Shown here: positions 1 to 7,151 of the stretch, piece by piece
How positions within the stretch are numbered: position 1 is the first letter of the stretch
Layout of the letters: every line of letters begins with the position of its first letter
From: an uncultured Streptococcus sp.
Lineage (GTDB): Bacteria > Bacillota > Bacilli > Lactobacillales > Streptococcaceae
DNA: 14,768 nt
Assembly: GCA_905373305.1 (NCBI GenBank)
Contig: CAJPSM010000027.1
Coordinates: 1-14,768 of the forward strand
Direction: 5' to 3'
Notes under the pieces: generated by a model
The model's database searches: none
What the model was told of the DNA's origin: nothing
Seen by the model: only the letters and a program-made list of their open reading frames with translations
Made by a program: the position numbers and the translations under genes

Positions 1-347
1 ATATTTCTCAAGATATGTATGGTTCTATTGATCTTGTAACAGATAAAATTGAACGCCAGATTCGAAAAAATAAAACAAAAATCGAACGCAAGAATAAAAA
101 TAAGGTTGCAACAAGCCGCCAACTCTTTACAGATGCTCTAGTTGAAGATGCAAATGTTGTGCAGCCAAAAGTGGTTCGTTCAAAACAAATTGATTTAAAA
201 CCAATGGATTTGGAAGAAGCTCTTCTTCAAATGGACTTGTTGGGACATGATTTCTTTATCTATGTAGACGTAGAAGATCAAACAACAAATGTTTTGTATC
301 GCCGTGAAGATGGTGAAGTTGGTTTACTAGAAGTTAAGGAATCATAA
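1..347 (+). CDS. hpf: Ribosome hibernation promoting factor, long form (C-terminal part)
   Basis: This is the 3' end of a gene that begins before the window; the frame is open from base 3 and ends with TAA at 345-347. The visible part has a Lys/Arg-rich linker (RKNKTKIERKNKNK) followed by a C-terminal domain with KQIDLKPMDLEEALLQMDLLGH and a VDVEDQTTNVLYRREDGEVGLL strand region, which is the dimerisation domain of long HPF (YfiA/HPF family, S30AE C-terminal domain). By family knowledge the N-terminal domain binds the 30S decoding region and the C-terminal domain pairs two ribosomes into inactive 100S dimers in stationary phase. The ATG at base 15 is an internal Met, not the start. A strong terminator follows at 365-396. 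Identification of the family is secure; the N-terminal domain cannot be seen. Confidence 0.93.
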   Translation, partial: ISQDMYGSIDLVTDKIERQIRKNKTKIERKNKNKVATSRQLFTDALVEDANVVQPKVVRSKQIDLKPMDLEEALLQMDLLGHDFFIYVDVEDQTTNVLYRREDGEVGLLEVKES

Positions 348-364
348 AATCTTGACAACTATGT

Positions 365-400
365 AAAAGTGGTTTACACAATTGTAAACCACTTTTGTAT
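365..400 (+). terminator. Intrinsic terminator after hpf
   Basis: A perfect 14-bp inverted repeat, AAAAGTGGTTTACA at 365-378 and its complement at 383-396, encloses a 4-base loop. The 3' arm ends in TTTT and is followed by GTAT. Because the arms begin with AAAA and end with TTTT, the hairpin could also stop transcription from the other strand. It separates hpf from the thiolase gene. Confidence 0.85.
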
Positions 401-434
401 TGCATCATTATACAAGGTATAAATGGAGATAGTC

Positions 435-1613
435 ATGAAAGACGTGGTGATTGTTTCGGCGGTGCGAACTCCTTTAGGTTCCTTTGGTGGGAGCTTAAAG
501 AATGTTTCTGCTGTTGATTTGGGCTCTTTGGTCATTAAGAGCGCTTTGGAAAAAGCGAATATTAAACCAGAGCAGGTAGATGAAGTGATTATGGGGAATG
601 TCCTAGGCGCAGGTTTAGGCCAAAACGTGGCTCGCCAAATGAGCATTCAAGCGGGGCTCCCTGAATTTACACCAGCCTTTACCATTAATAAGGTTTGTGG
701 TTCTGGGTTAAAAGCAGTTCAGTTAGCTGCTCAAGCGATTCAGTGCGGCGATGCAGATATTGTCGTTGCTGGTGGTGCAGAAAATATGAGTCAGGCTCCA
801 TATGTTTTGCCAAACTTCCGTTGGGGCGGCCGTATGGGCGATTCGAAAGTTGTAGATACCATGATTAAGGACGGTTTGTCTGATGCCTTTAACGAATACC
901 ATATGGGGATTACAGCTGAGAATGTGGCTGAAGAATATGGTATCAGTCGAGAAGAACAAGACGCTCTTGCTTTAGAATCACAAAAACGAGCAGTTGCGGC
1001 TATAGAATCTGGCCGCTTTAAGGAAGAGATTGTGCCAGTGGTCATTCCTCAACGCAAAGGCGATCCTATCGTTTTTGATACAGATGAATATCCTAGAAAA
1101 GATGCTAGCTTGGAGAGTTTATCTAAGCTACGTCCTGTTTTCAAAAAAGACGGTTCTGTTACAGCAGGAAATGCCTCAGGTATCAATGATGGAGCGGCAG
1201 CTGTCTTGGTCATGAGTGCTGAAAAAGCTGAAGAATTGGGACTTCCAGTCATTGCTCGTATTCGTTCGTATGCAAGTGCAGGTTTGGATCCTAAGATGAT
1301 GGGGTGTGGACCGATTTATGCAACTCGCAAAGCTCTTGAAAAAGGCAATTTGACAGTTGATGATCTTGACTTGATTGAGTCAAATGAAGCCTTTGCTGCT
1401 CAGGCTTGTGCGGTTGGGAAAACACTTGGTTTCAACACCGATATTGTCAATGTCAATGGTGGTGCGATTGCTCTTGGTCATCCAATTGGGGCTTCAGGTT
1501 GCCGTATCCTAGTGACTCTGGTACATGAGATGATGAAACGTGATGCTAAGACTGGTTTAGCAACTCTCTGTATCGGAGGGGGAATGGGAACAGCTCTTAT
1601 CGTGGAACGTTAG
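435..1613 (+). CDS. Acetyl-CoA C-acetyltransferase (thiolase)
   Basis: This is a thiolase that condenses two acetyl-CoA into acetoacetyl-CoA, or runs the reverse cleavage. The protein is 392 aa, the usual length for biosynthetic thiolases. The acyl-accepting cysteine is C88 in VCGSGLKA, the catalytic His is H349 in NGGAIALGHPIGASG, and the second catalytic Cys is C379 in CIGGGMG. The start at 435 is preferred over the ATG at 423 because GGAGAT at 425-430 then lies about six bases upstream as a ribosome binding site, and MKDVVIVSAVRTPLG is the usual N-terminus. The gene stands alone between two terminators. In mitis-group streptococci the likely role is supplying acetoacetyl-CoA to the mevalonate route of isoprenoid synthesis, but no other mevalonate gene is in the window, so that role is inference. 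Symbols such as thlA or mvaC are possible, but I have not assigned one. Confidence 0.93.
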   Translation: MKDVVIVSAVRTPLGSFGGSLKNVSAVDLGSLVIKSALEKANIKPEQVDEVIMGNVLGAGLGQNVARQMSIQAGLPEFTPAFTINKVCGSGLKAVQLAAQAIQCGDADIVVAGGAENMSQAPYVLPNFRWGGRMGDSKVVDTMIKDGLSDAFNEYHMGITAENVAEEYGISREEQDALALESQKRAVAAIESGRFKEEIVPVVIPQRKGDPIVFDTDEYPRKDASLESLSKLRPVFKKDGSVTAGNASGINDGAAAVLVMSAEKAEELGLPVIARIRSYASAGLDPKMMGCGPIYATRKALEKGNLTVDDLDLIESNEAFAAQACAVGKTLGFNTDIVNVNGGAIALGHPIGASGCRILVTLVHEMMKRDAKTGLATLCIGGGMGTALIVER

Positions 1614-1636
1614 ATGATAGTAATCTGAACACGTGG

Positions 1637-1668
1637 GTAGGAGGGTGATGAATCCCTCCTACTTTTGT
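1637..1668 (+). terminator. Intrinsic terminator after the thiolase gene
   Basis: A perfect 9-bp GC-rich stem, GTAGGAGGG at 1637-1645 and CCCTCCTAC at 1654-1662, has an 8-base loop and is followed by TTTTGTG. It lies 23 bases after the thiolase stop codon. Confidence 0.85.
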
Positions 1669-1743
1669 GTCTGAGAATTAGAAGAGATCAATCATGAAAG
1701 AAAGGCTTACCTCTTTTTAAAGGTCGCTTTTTAAGGCTTTTTG

Positions 1744-1752
1744 TGATATAAT
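1744..1752 (+). promoter_or_regulatory. Extended -10 promoter of gdpP
   Basis: TGATATAAT at 1744-1752 matches an extended -10 element (TGN followed by a perfect TATAAT). No good -35 is seen at the normal spacing (1724-1729), which is acceptable for extended -10 promoters. The expected transcription start near 1759 lies downstream of the ATG at 1754 and upstream of the ATG at 1772, which supports the later start of gdpP. Two copies of a CTTTTTAA(A)GG repeat sit just upstream. Confidence 0.7.
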
Positions 1753-1771
1753 AATGCGCAAGAGGTTTAGA

Positions 1772-3745
1772 ATGAAAAAAAATAATTTAACCCCGATTTC
1801 TGCGGTTCTACTAGGGATTGCAACTTTCGGAACCTTAACAATGCTGATTATTTTTTCACAAAATAATGTTGTAACAATCAGTGCCTTGTTTTTATTTGTA
1901 CTTCTTTATCTGCTTTTATTCATCTGGCAAAAAAAACGGTATGAAAAGAGCGAAATTGAACAAATCCAATACGTAAACCATCAAGCGGAAGATAGCTTGA
2001 ACACGCTGCTCGATCAAATGCCAGTTGGTGTTCTGAAGTTAGATTTATCCAGTGGCGAAGTCGAATGGTTTAATCCTTATGCTGAGTTGATTTTGACGAC
2101 TGAAGAAGGCGAAATTGATGTTGACTTGATTCAAACCATTATCAAAGCTTCTGTTGGGAATCCTGGTTCGTATGCTACTTTAGGCGAAACACGCTATGCT
2201 GTTCATATGGACAAGGCTTCGGGTGTTTTGTATTTCTTTGATGTTTCTGGGGAGTACGAAGCAACTGTCGAATTGGTAACCAGTCGACCAGTGATTGGGG
2301 TTATCTCGGTAGACAACTACGATGATCTAGAAGATGCAACCTCCGACTCCGATATTAGTCATATCAATAGTTTTGTGGCAAATTTTGTTTCAGAATTTGC
2401 TAGTAAGTATGCTATGTTTTCTCGGCGTGTGGGTATGGACCGCTTTTATTTATTTACTGATTACACAGTTCTTGAGGGTTTGATGAATGATAAATTCTCT
2501 GTGATTGATGCCTTTCGTGAGGAGGCAAAACAGAGACAGTTGCCATTGACCTTGAGCATGGGCTTTTCTTATGGTGATGGAAATCATGATGAGATAGGGA
2601 AAGTCGCTCTAAGGAACTTAAACCTAGCTGAGGTTCGTGGTGGGGACCAGGTGGTTGTCAAGGAAAATGATGAAACCAAGAACCCAGTCTACTTTGGTGG
2701 TGGTTCCGCAGCCTCTGTTAAGAGAACAAGAACACGTACCAGAGCCATGATGACAGCTATTTCAGATAAAATTAGAAGTGTAGACCAAGTCTTTGTAGTC
2801 GGGCACAAGAATCTGGATATGGATGCCTTGGGGTCTGCGGTCGGTATGCAGCTGTTTGCGAGCAATATTACTGAAAATAGCTATGCGGTCTACGATGCAG
2901 ATCAAATGTCACCAGATATCGAGCGTGCGGTCAACTTTTTGGAAAAAGAGGGTGTCACTAAGCTCTTGCCTCTGGCTGATGCGATGAGATTGGTCACCAA
3001 GCGCTCTTTGTTGATTTTAGTGGATCATTCCAAGACGGCTTTGACTTTATCGAAAAATTTTTACGAACTGTTCACTCAAACCATTGTCATTGACCATCAT
3101 AGACGTGATCAGGATTTTCCAGGGAATGCAGTAATCACCTATATCGAAAGTGGAGCAAGTAGTGCGAGTGAGCTGGTAACAGAATTGATTCAGTTCCAAA
3201 ATTCTAAGAAGAATCGTTTGAGTCGTATGCAGGCCAGTGTTTTGATGGCTGGTATGATGCTGGATACCAAGAATTTTACATCTCGCGTGACGAGTCGAAC
3301 CTTTGATGTAGCTAGCTACCTCAGAACACGTGGAAGCGATAGTATTGCTATCCAGGAGATTGCTGCGACAGATTTTGAAGAGTACCGTGAGGTAAATGAA
3401 CTCATTTTACAAGGTCGTAAGCTAGGTTCAGATATCTTGATCGCCCAAGCTAAGGACACAACCACTTATGACACAGTTGTTATCAGTAAGGCTGCCGATG
3501 CTATGTTGGCTATGTCCGGTATTGAAGCCAGTTTCGTTCTAGCGAAAAATACACAAGGATTTATCTCAATCTCAGCTCGAAGCCGCAGTAAAATCAATGT
3601 CCAACGCATTATGGAAGAGTTGGGTGGCGGTGGTCACTTTAATCTAGCGGCTGCGCAAATCGAGAATATGAGTCTGTCAGAAGCAGGAGAAAAATTGACT
3701 CAACTTGTCTTGGATGAACTAAAGGAAAAGGAGAAAGAAGAATGA
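1772..3745 (+). CDS. gdpP: Cyclic di-AMP phosphodiesterase, GdpP/Pde1 family
   Basis: This membrane-bound DHH-DHHA1 enzyme hydrolyses c-di-AMP to pApA and so controls potassium and osmotic balance, wall stress and beta-lactam tolerance. The product is 657 aa. Two membrane segments lie at about 9-28 and 33-52, followed by a PAS-like region, a degenerate GGDEF domain with no intact GGDEF motif, and the DHH domain with H345, D349 and D351 in HKNLDMDALGS, D418-H419, and D441-H442-H443. DHHA1 carries GGGGH ending at H622. All metal ligands appear intact. The start at 1772 has AGAGG six bases upstream, whereas the in-frame ATG at 1754 would precede the predicted transcription start. The stop overlaps the rplI start by four bases (ATGA at 3742-3745), which suggests translational coupling. 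Identity is very secure. Confidence 0.96.
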   Translation: MKKNNLTPISAVLLGIATFGTLTMLIIFSQNNVVTISALFLFVLLYLLLFIWQKKRYEKSEIEQIQYVNHQAEDSLNTLLDQMPVGVLKLDLSSGEVEWFNPYAELILTTEEGEIDVDLIQTIIKASVGNPGSYATLGETRYAVHMDKASGVLYFFDVSGEYEATVELVTSRPVIGVISVDNYDDLEDATSDSDISHINSFVANFVSEFASKYAMFSRRVGMDRFYLFTDYTVLEGLMNDKFSVIDAFREEAKQRQLPLTLSMGFSYGDGNHDEIGKVALRNLNLAEVRGGDQVVVKENDETKNPVYFGGGSAASVKRTRTRTRAMMTAISDKIRSVDQVFVVGHKNLDMDALGSAVGMQLFASNITENSYAVYDADQMSPDIERAVNFLEKEGVTKLLPLADAMRLVTKRSLLILVDHSKTALTLSKNFYELFTQTIVIDHHRRDQDFPGNAVITYIESGASSASELVTELIQFQNSKKNRLSRMQASVLMAGMMLDTKNFTSRVTSRTFDVASYLRTRGSDSIAIQEIAATDFEEYREVNELILQGRKLGSDILIAQAKDTTTYDTVVISKAADAMLAMSGIEASFVLAKNTQGFISISARSRSKINVQRIMEELGGGGHFNLAAAQIENMSLSEAGEKLTQLVLDELKEKEKEE

Positions 3746-4194
3746 AAGTAATCTTTTTAGCAGATGTTAAAGGAAAAGGGAAAAAAGGCGAAATCAAGGA
3801 AGTGCCAACTGGCTACGCTCAAAACTTCCTGATTAAAAAGAATTTGGCTAAGGAAGCGACTGCACAGGCTGTGGGTGAGTTGCGTGGAAAACAAAAATCT
3901 GAAGAAAAAGCTCATGCAGAGATGATTGCTGAAGCAAAGGCTATCAAGGCCAAGCTAGAAGCAGAAGAAACTGTTGTAGAGTTTGTTGAAAAGGTTGGCC
4001 CAGATGGTCGTACCTTTGGCTCTATCACCAACAAGAAAATTGCAGAAGAATTGCAAAAGCAATTCGGAATCAATATTGACAAACGTCACATTCAAGTAAA
4101 AGCACCAATTCGAGCAGTAGGTTTGATTGATGTACCAGTAAAAATCTACCAAGATGTTACAAGTGTCATCAATCTTCGTGTAAAAGAAGGTTAA
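3742..4194 (+). CDS. rplI: 50S ribosomal protein bL9
   Basis: bL9 binds domain V of 23S rRNA near the base of the L1 stalk and extends away from the ribosome, where it helps maintain reading frame. The product is 150 aa, the standard length. Residues 1-45 are the conserved RNA-binding N domain (KVIFLADVKGKGKKGEIKEVPTGY and the NFLIKKNLA segment), followed by a Lys/Glu/Ala-rich linker helix at about 45-75 and the C-terminal domain with KVGPDGRTFGSIT. The ATG overlaps the gdpP stop, with AAAGGAG about eight bases upstream inside gdpP. The arrangement gdpP-rplI-dnaB is conserved in many Firmicutes, so the three are probably cotranscribed from the gdpP promoter. Confidence 0.97.
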   Translation: MKVIFLADVKGKGKKGEIKEVPTGYAQNFLIKKNLAKEATAQAVGELRGKQKSEEKAHAEMIAEAKAIKAKLEAEETVVEFVEKVGPDGRTFGSITNKKIAEELQKQFGINIDKRHIQVKAPIRAVGLIDVPVKIYQDVTSVINLRVKEG

Positions 4195-4195
4195 G

Positions 4196-4222
4196 TTTAC
4201 AACTTCTTGACAAGATTGTAAA
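4196..4222 (+). repeat. Interrupted inverted repeat between rplI and dnaB
   Basis: TTTACAA (4196-4202) pairs with TTGTAAA (4216-4222). Inside them TCTTG (4205-4209) pairs with CAAGA (4211-4215), with a two-base bulge on the 5' side and a one-base centre. It fills most of the 43-base rplI-dnaB gap and ends at the dnaB ribosome binding site. No run of T follows, so it is not a standard terminator; it could be an RNA processing or stability element. A function is not established. Confidence 0.45.
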
Positions 4223-4237
4223 AGGAAGGGAAGTCGG

Positions 4238-5590
4238 ATGGCAGAAGTAGAGGAACTGCGAGTTCAACCTCAGGATATTTTGGCAGAGCAATCTGTTCTG
4301 GGGGCTATTTTTATAGATGAGAGCAAACTCGTTTTTGTCCGAGAATATATTGATTCTCGAGACTTCTTTAAGTATGCTCATCGGTTGATTTTCCAAGCGA
4401 TGGTAGATTTGTCGGATCGTGGGGAAGCGATTGATGCGACAACGGTTCGGACAATTTTGGATAGCCAAGGGGATCTCCAAAATATTGGTGGCTTATCCTA
4501 TCTTGTTGAAATTGTCAACTCTGTACCAACTTCTGCTAATGCAGAGTATTACGCTAAAATCGTAGCAGAAAAGGCTATGCTACGTCGCTTGATTTCCAAG
4601 TTGACAGAGTCTGTCAACCAAGCCTATGAGGCTTCTAAGCCTGCAGATGAAATCATCGCTCAGGCTGAAAAGGGGCTCATTGATGTTAGTGAAAACGCCA
4701 ATCGTAGTGGTTTCAAGAATATCCGAGATATTCTAAATATCAACTTTGGGAACCTAGAGGTTCGGTCACAACAAACAACGGATATCACAGGTATTGCGAC
4801 GGGCTACCGTGATTTGGACCATATGACGACAGGTCTCCACGAGGAAGAACTAATTATCCTAGCGGCGCGACCAGCGGTTGGTAAGACGGCCTTTGCCTTG
4901 AACATTGCTCAGAACATTGGGACTAAGTTGGACAAGACGGTAGCTATCTTTTCACTGGAAATGGGTGCGGAAAGTCTAGTAGACCGTATGTTGGCGGCCG
5001 AAGGCTTGGTGGAGTCCCATTCTATCCGTACAGGTCAATTGACTGATGAGGAGTGGCAAAAGTATACCATTGCTCAAGGGAACCTAGCCAACGCGAGTAT
5101 CTATATCGATGATACTCCAGGGATTCGGATTACGGAGATTCGTTCTCGTTCTCGTAAACTGGCTCAAGAAACAGGCAATCTTGGTTTGATTTTGATAGAC
5201 TATTTGCAGCTTATCACAGGGACTGGTCGTGAGAACCGCCAACAAGAAGTCTCTGAAATTTCTCGTCAGTTGAAAATTCTAGCTAAGGAGCTAAAAGTTC
5301 CAGTCATTGCTCTTAGTCAGTTATCTCGTGGAGTGGAACAGCGTCAGGATAAGAGACCAGTCTTGTCTGATATTCGTGAATCGGGTTCTATCGAGCAGGA
5401 TGCGGATATCGTAGCCTTTCTATACCGTGACGACTACTATGATCGTGCGGGTGAAGAAGAGGAAGGAATTCCAAATAACAAGGTAGAGGTTATCATCGAG
5501 AAAAACCGTAGTGGAGCTCGCGGAACGGTGGAATTGATTTTCCAAAAAGAATACAATAAATTTTCAAGTATCTCAAAGAGGGAGGCATAA
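4238..5590 (+). CDS. dnaB: Replicative DNA helicase DnaB
   Basis: DnaB is the hexameric 5'-3' helicase that opens the replication fork and recruits primase. The product is 450 aa, normal for the family. The N-terminal DnaB domain spans about residues 10-110, and the RecA-like motor spans about 175-445. Walker A is ARPAVGKTAF with K216, Walker B is LILIDYLQLI with D321, and the ALSQLSRGVEQR and SDIRESGSIEQDAD segments typical of the DnaB ATPase follow. AAGGAAGG about eight bases before the ATG is the ribosome binding site. No intein or insertion is present. The gene follows rplI with a small hairpin in the gap, and the next gene begins one base after its stop, indicating one transcript. Confidence 0.97.
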   Translation: MAEVEELRVQPQDILAEQSVLGAIFIDESKLVFVREYIDSRDFFKYAHRLIFQAMVDLSDRGEAIDATTVRTILDSQGDLQNIGGLSYLVEIVNSVPTSANAEYYAKIVAEKAMLRRLISKLTESVNQAYEASKPADEIIAQAEKGLIDVSENANRSGFKNIRDILNINFGNLEVRSQQTTDITGIATGYRDLDHMTTGLHEEELIILAARPAVGKTAFALNIAQNIGTKLDKTVAIFSLEMGAESLVDRMLAAEGLVESHSIRTGQLTDEEWQKYTIAQGNLANASIYIDDTPGIRITEIRSRSRKLAQETGNLGLILIDYLQLITGTGRENRQQEVSEISRQLKILAKELKVPVIALSQLSRGVEQRQDKRPVLSDIRESGSIEQDADIVAFLYRDDYYDRAGEEEEGIPNNKVEVIIEKNRSGARGTVELIFQKEYNKFSSISKREA

Positions 5591-5591
5591 G

Positions 5592-5867
5592 ATGTCAGAT
5601 GCATTTACAGATGTAGCCAAGATGAAAAAAATCAAAGAAGAGATTAAGGCGCATGAGGGACAAGTCGTTGAAATGACTTTGGAGAATGGCCGTAAGCGCC
5701 AAAAAAATAGATTGGGTAAGCTAATTGAGGTTTATCCGTCCCTATTTATCGTTGAATTTGGGGATGTTGAGGGAGACAAACAAGCTAACGTCTATGTTGA
5801 ATCCTTCACCTACTCAGATATCTTAACAGAGAAGAATTTGATTCGCTATCTAGACCAAGAATCCTAA
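5592..5867 (+). CDS. Veg family protein
   Basis: This small protein of 91 aa belongs to the Veg family (DUF1021). The recognisable parts are an N-terminal helical segment, the GRKRQKNRLGKLIEVYPSLFIVEF core and the C-terminal VESFTYSDILTE motif that also marks Bacillus subtilis Veg. In B. subtilis Veg has been linked to stimulation of biofilm formation; its biochemical role is not settled, and the streptococcal homologue is usually left as hypothetical. The ATG follows the dnaB stop by one base, with GAGGGAGG about six bases upstream inside the end of dnaB, so it is translated from the dnaB transcript. A terminator follows five bases after the gene. Family membership is likely; the function is unknown. 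Confidence 0.85.
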   Translation: MSDAFTDVAKMKKIKEEIKAHEGQVVEMTLENGRKRQKNRLGKLIEVYPSLFIVEFGDVEGDKQANVYVESFTYSDILTEKNLIRYLDQES

Positions 5868-5871
5868 AATG

Positions 5872-5900
5872 AAGTGAGCTTTGCTCACTTTTTTCTTTTT
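5872..5900 (+). terminator. Intrinsic terminator after the gdpP-rplI-dnaB-veg cluster
   Basis: A perfect 8-bp stem AAGTGAGC (5872-5879) / GCTCACTT (5883-5890) with a TTT loop is followed by TTTTCTTTTT (5891-5900). It ends the housekeeping cluster. Its T-tract also lies directly in front of the candidate competence promoter of cbpD, so the two elements share sequence. Confidence 0.9.
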
Positions 5901-5902
5901 CT

Positions 5903-5910
5903 CCCGAATA
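5903..5910 (+). promoter_or_regulatory. Candidate ComX (SigX) CIN box of cbpD
   Basis: CCCGAATA matches six of eight bases of the CIN box (combox) consensus TACGAATA, keeping the whole CGAATA core. A T-rich tract (5889-5900) precedes it, as is common for this promoter class. It lies 47 bases upstream of the cbpD ATG, and there is no convincing housekeeping promoter in the gap. cbpD is known as a late competence gene in pneumococcus, so the context fits. The first two bases differ from the consensus. Confidence 0.65.
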
Positions 5911-5957
5911 GTATAAAGGAGGGTAACCTCGGAAATTTATATTATTAAGGAGAATGA

Positions 5958-7067
5958 ATGACGTTTTTAAAATCAGAAGTTAAGAAGAGTGGATATACTC
6001 AGTTGGGTGTAGGGCTGGCTACATTGTTGGTTACGAGTGCTTTTTTGTTTGGTGGTGAATCGGTTCAGGCTGACAGTGTAGCGCGTGGTGATGACTATCC
6101 GCTTCACTACAAAAATGGCAGTGTTGAAATCGACCAGTGGCGGATGTATTCTCGCCAGTGTACGTCTTTTGCGGCCTTTCGTTTGAGTAGTGTAAATGGC
6201 TTTGAGATTCCGCCTGCTTATGGAAATGCAAATGAATGGGGGCACCGCGCAAAGCGAGAAGGCTACCGTGTTGACACGAAGCCAGAAGTTGGCTCTATCG
6301 CTTGGTCGACAGAAGGATATTATGGGCATGTGGCCTGGGTATCAAATGTATCAGGAGATACGATTGAGATCGAAGAGTATAACTATGGAGTTAGGGAGAA
6401 ATACAATCGTCGCAGCGTAAAAGCTAGTTCTATGACAGGCTTTATCCACTTTAAGGACTTGGTAGGGAATGGTGGTAGAACTGGAAATCCTATCAGGTCA
6501 GGGTTGGCATCTAGTGGAACTCATACGTTTACCCAAAAGTCTGCCATTCGAAACCAGCCGTCAAGTACAGCACAAGTTATTGACTACTACTATCCTGGTG
6601 AAAATGTTAGCTACGATCAAATCGTAGAAAAGGACGGTTATAAGTGGCTTAGTTACCTGTCCTATAGTGGAATGAGGAGATACATCCAGTATATGGAAAC
6701 AGAATCGGTGGAGAATGGTTGGAAGAAGCAAAACGGTATTTGGAATTACCGTGAGAACGGGAAACTCGCAACTGGTTGGAAGAAAATAAATGGCAGTTGG
6801 TATCACTTCAAAGAAAATGGAACCATGTCAACAGGTTGGGTGAAGGATGGCTCGCATTGGTACTATCTAAAGGCATCAGGGGAGATGCAGACAGGTTGGC
6901 TCAAGGAAAATGGAACATGGTATTATTTGGAGAGTTCAGGGGCTATGAAGTCTAGCCAGTGGTTCCAAGTAGGAGGAAAGTATTACTACGTTAATGCTTC
7001 AGGGGCTTTAGCAGTGAATACCACTGTGGATGGCTATCAAGTAGATAGTAACGGAGCTAGAATCTAG
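5958..7067 (+). CDS. cbpD: Choline-binding CHAP-domain murein hydrolase, CbpD-like fratricin
   Basis: This secreted murein hydrolase should attack neighbouring streptococci during competence, releasing DNA. The product is 369 aa. A signal peptide ends at about SVQA38. The CHAP domain (about 45-168) has catalytic C68 in RQCTSF, H124 in GHVAWV and the IEEYNY strand supplying the acidic or Asn partner. One SH3b domain covers about 187-247. About five choline-binding repeats follow (254-354; GW...WYYL.. pattern), which anchor the enzyme to choline-bearing teichoic acid. AAGGAG lies five bases before the ATG; another ATG at 5954 is out of frame. Pneumococcal CbpD, as I remember it, has two SH3b domains and about 448 aa, so this is a shorter form. 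A CIN-box candidate upstream fits competence control. The gene for an immunity factor such as ComM is not in the window. Confidence 0.9.
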   Translation: MTFLKSEVKKSGYTQLGVGLATLLVTSAFLFGGESVQADSVARGDDYPLHYKNGSVEIDQWRMYSRQCTSFAAFRLSSVNGFEIPPAYGNANEWGHRAKREGYRVDTKPEVGSIAWSTEGYYGHVAWVSNVSGDTIEIEEYNYGVREKYNRRSVKASSMTGFIHFKDLVGNGGRTGNPIRSGLASSGTHTFTQKSAIRNQPSSTAQVIDYYYPGENVSYDQIVEKDGYKWLSYLSYSGMRRYIQYMETESVENGWKKQNGIWNYRENGKLATGWKKINGSWYHFKENGTMSTGWVKDGSHWYYLKASGEMQTGWLKENGTWYYLESSGAMKSSQWFQVGGKYYYVNASGALAVNTTVDGYQVDSNGARI

Positions 7068-7113
7068 AAAGAATATAAAAAAGAGGACTTCACGACCATT
7101 TGCTTATTCTTTC
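7067..7113 (+). repeat. Inverted repeat in the cbpD-polA gap
   Basis: GAAAGAATA (7067-7075) and TATTCTTTC (7105-7113) are perfect complements separated by 29 bases, starting on the last base of the cbpD stop codon. A second weak pair, ACCAT (7095-7099) with ATGGT (7116-7120), ends before ATTTTT and would compete with the first. Neither is a typical terminator, and no better one is seen after cbpD, so some readthrough into polA is possible. Confidence 0.35.
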
Positions 7114-7139
7114 CGATGGTATTTTTCCTCGCTTTCCTT

Positions 7140-7145
7140 TATAAT
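7140..7145 (+). promoter_or_regulatory. -10 element of the polA promoter
   Basis: A perfect TATAAT at 7140-7145 ends six bases before the polA ATG at 7152. The expected start of transcription is about 7151-7153, at or next to the start codon. The -35 region (7116-7122) has no clear TTGACA. If the element is used, the polA mRNA has no leader and no Shine-Dalgarno sequence. Confidence 0.6.
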
Positions 7146-7151
7146 GGGTGT

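Noticed and set aside
418..423. TATAAA preceded by TTGTAT (395-400) as a thiolase promoter
   Set aside because: The spacing is 17, but transcription would start near 430, beyond the ribosome binding site at 425-430.
423..434. Upstream ATG start for the thiolase
   Set aside because: The ATG overlaps the GGAG ribosome binding site that fits the ATG at 435, and the extra residues are not part of the thiolase N-terminus.
1716..1735. CiaR-type binding site in front of gdpP
   Set aside because: The TTTAA-like units are eight bases apart and not five, and the first unit ends in A instead of G.
1754..1771. Upstream ATG start for gdpP
   Set aside because: It begins two bases after the TATAAT, before the expected transcription start, and has no ribosome binding site; 1772 has AGAGG at good spacing.
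5973..6329. A 118-codon minus-strand open frame inside cbpD
   Set aside because: It covers the signal peptide and CHAP coding region of cbpD and shows no domain or start signals.
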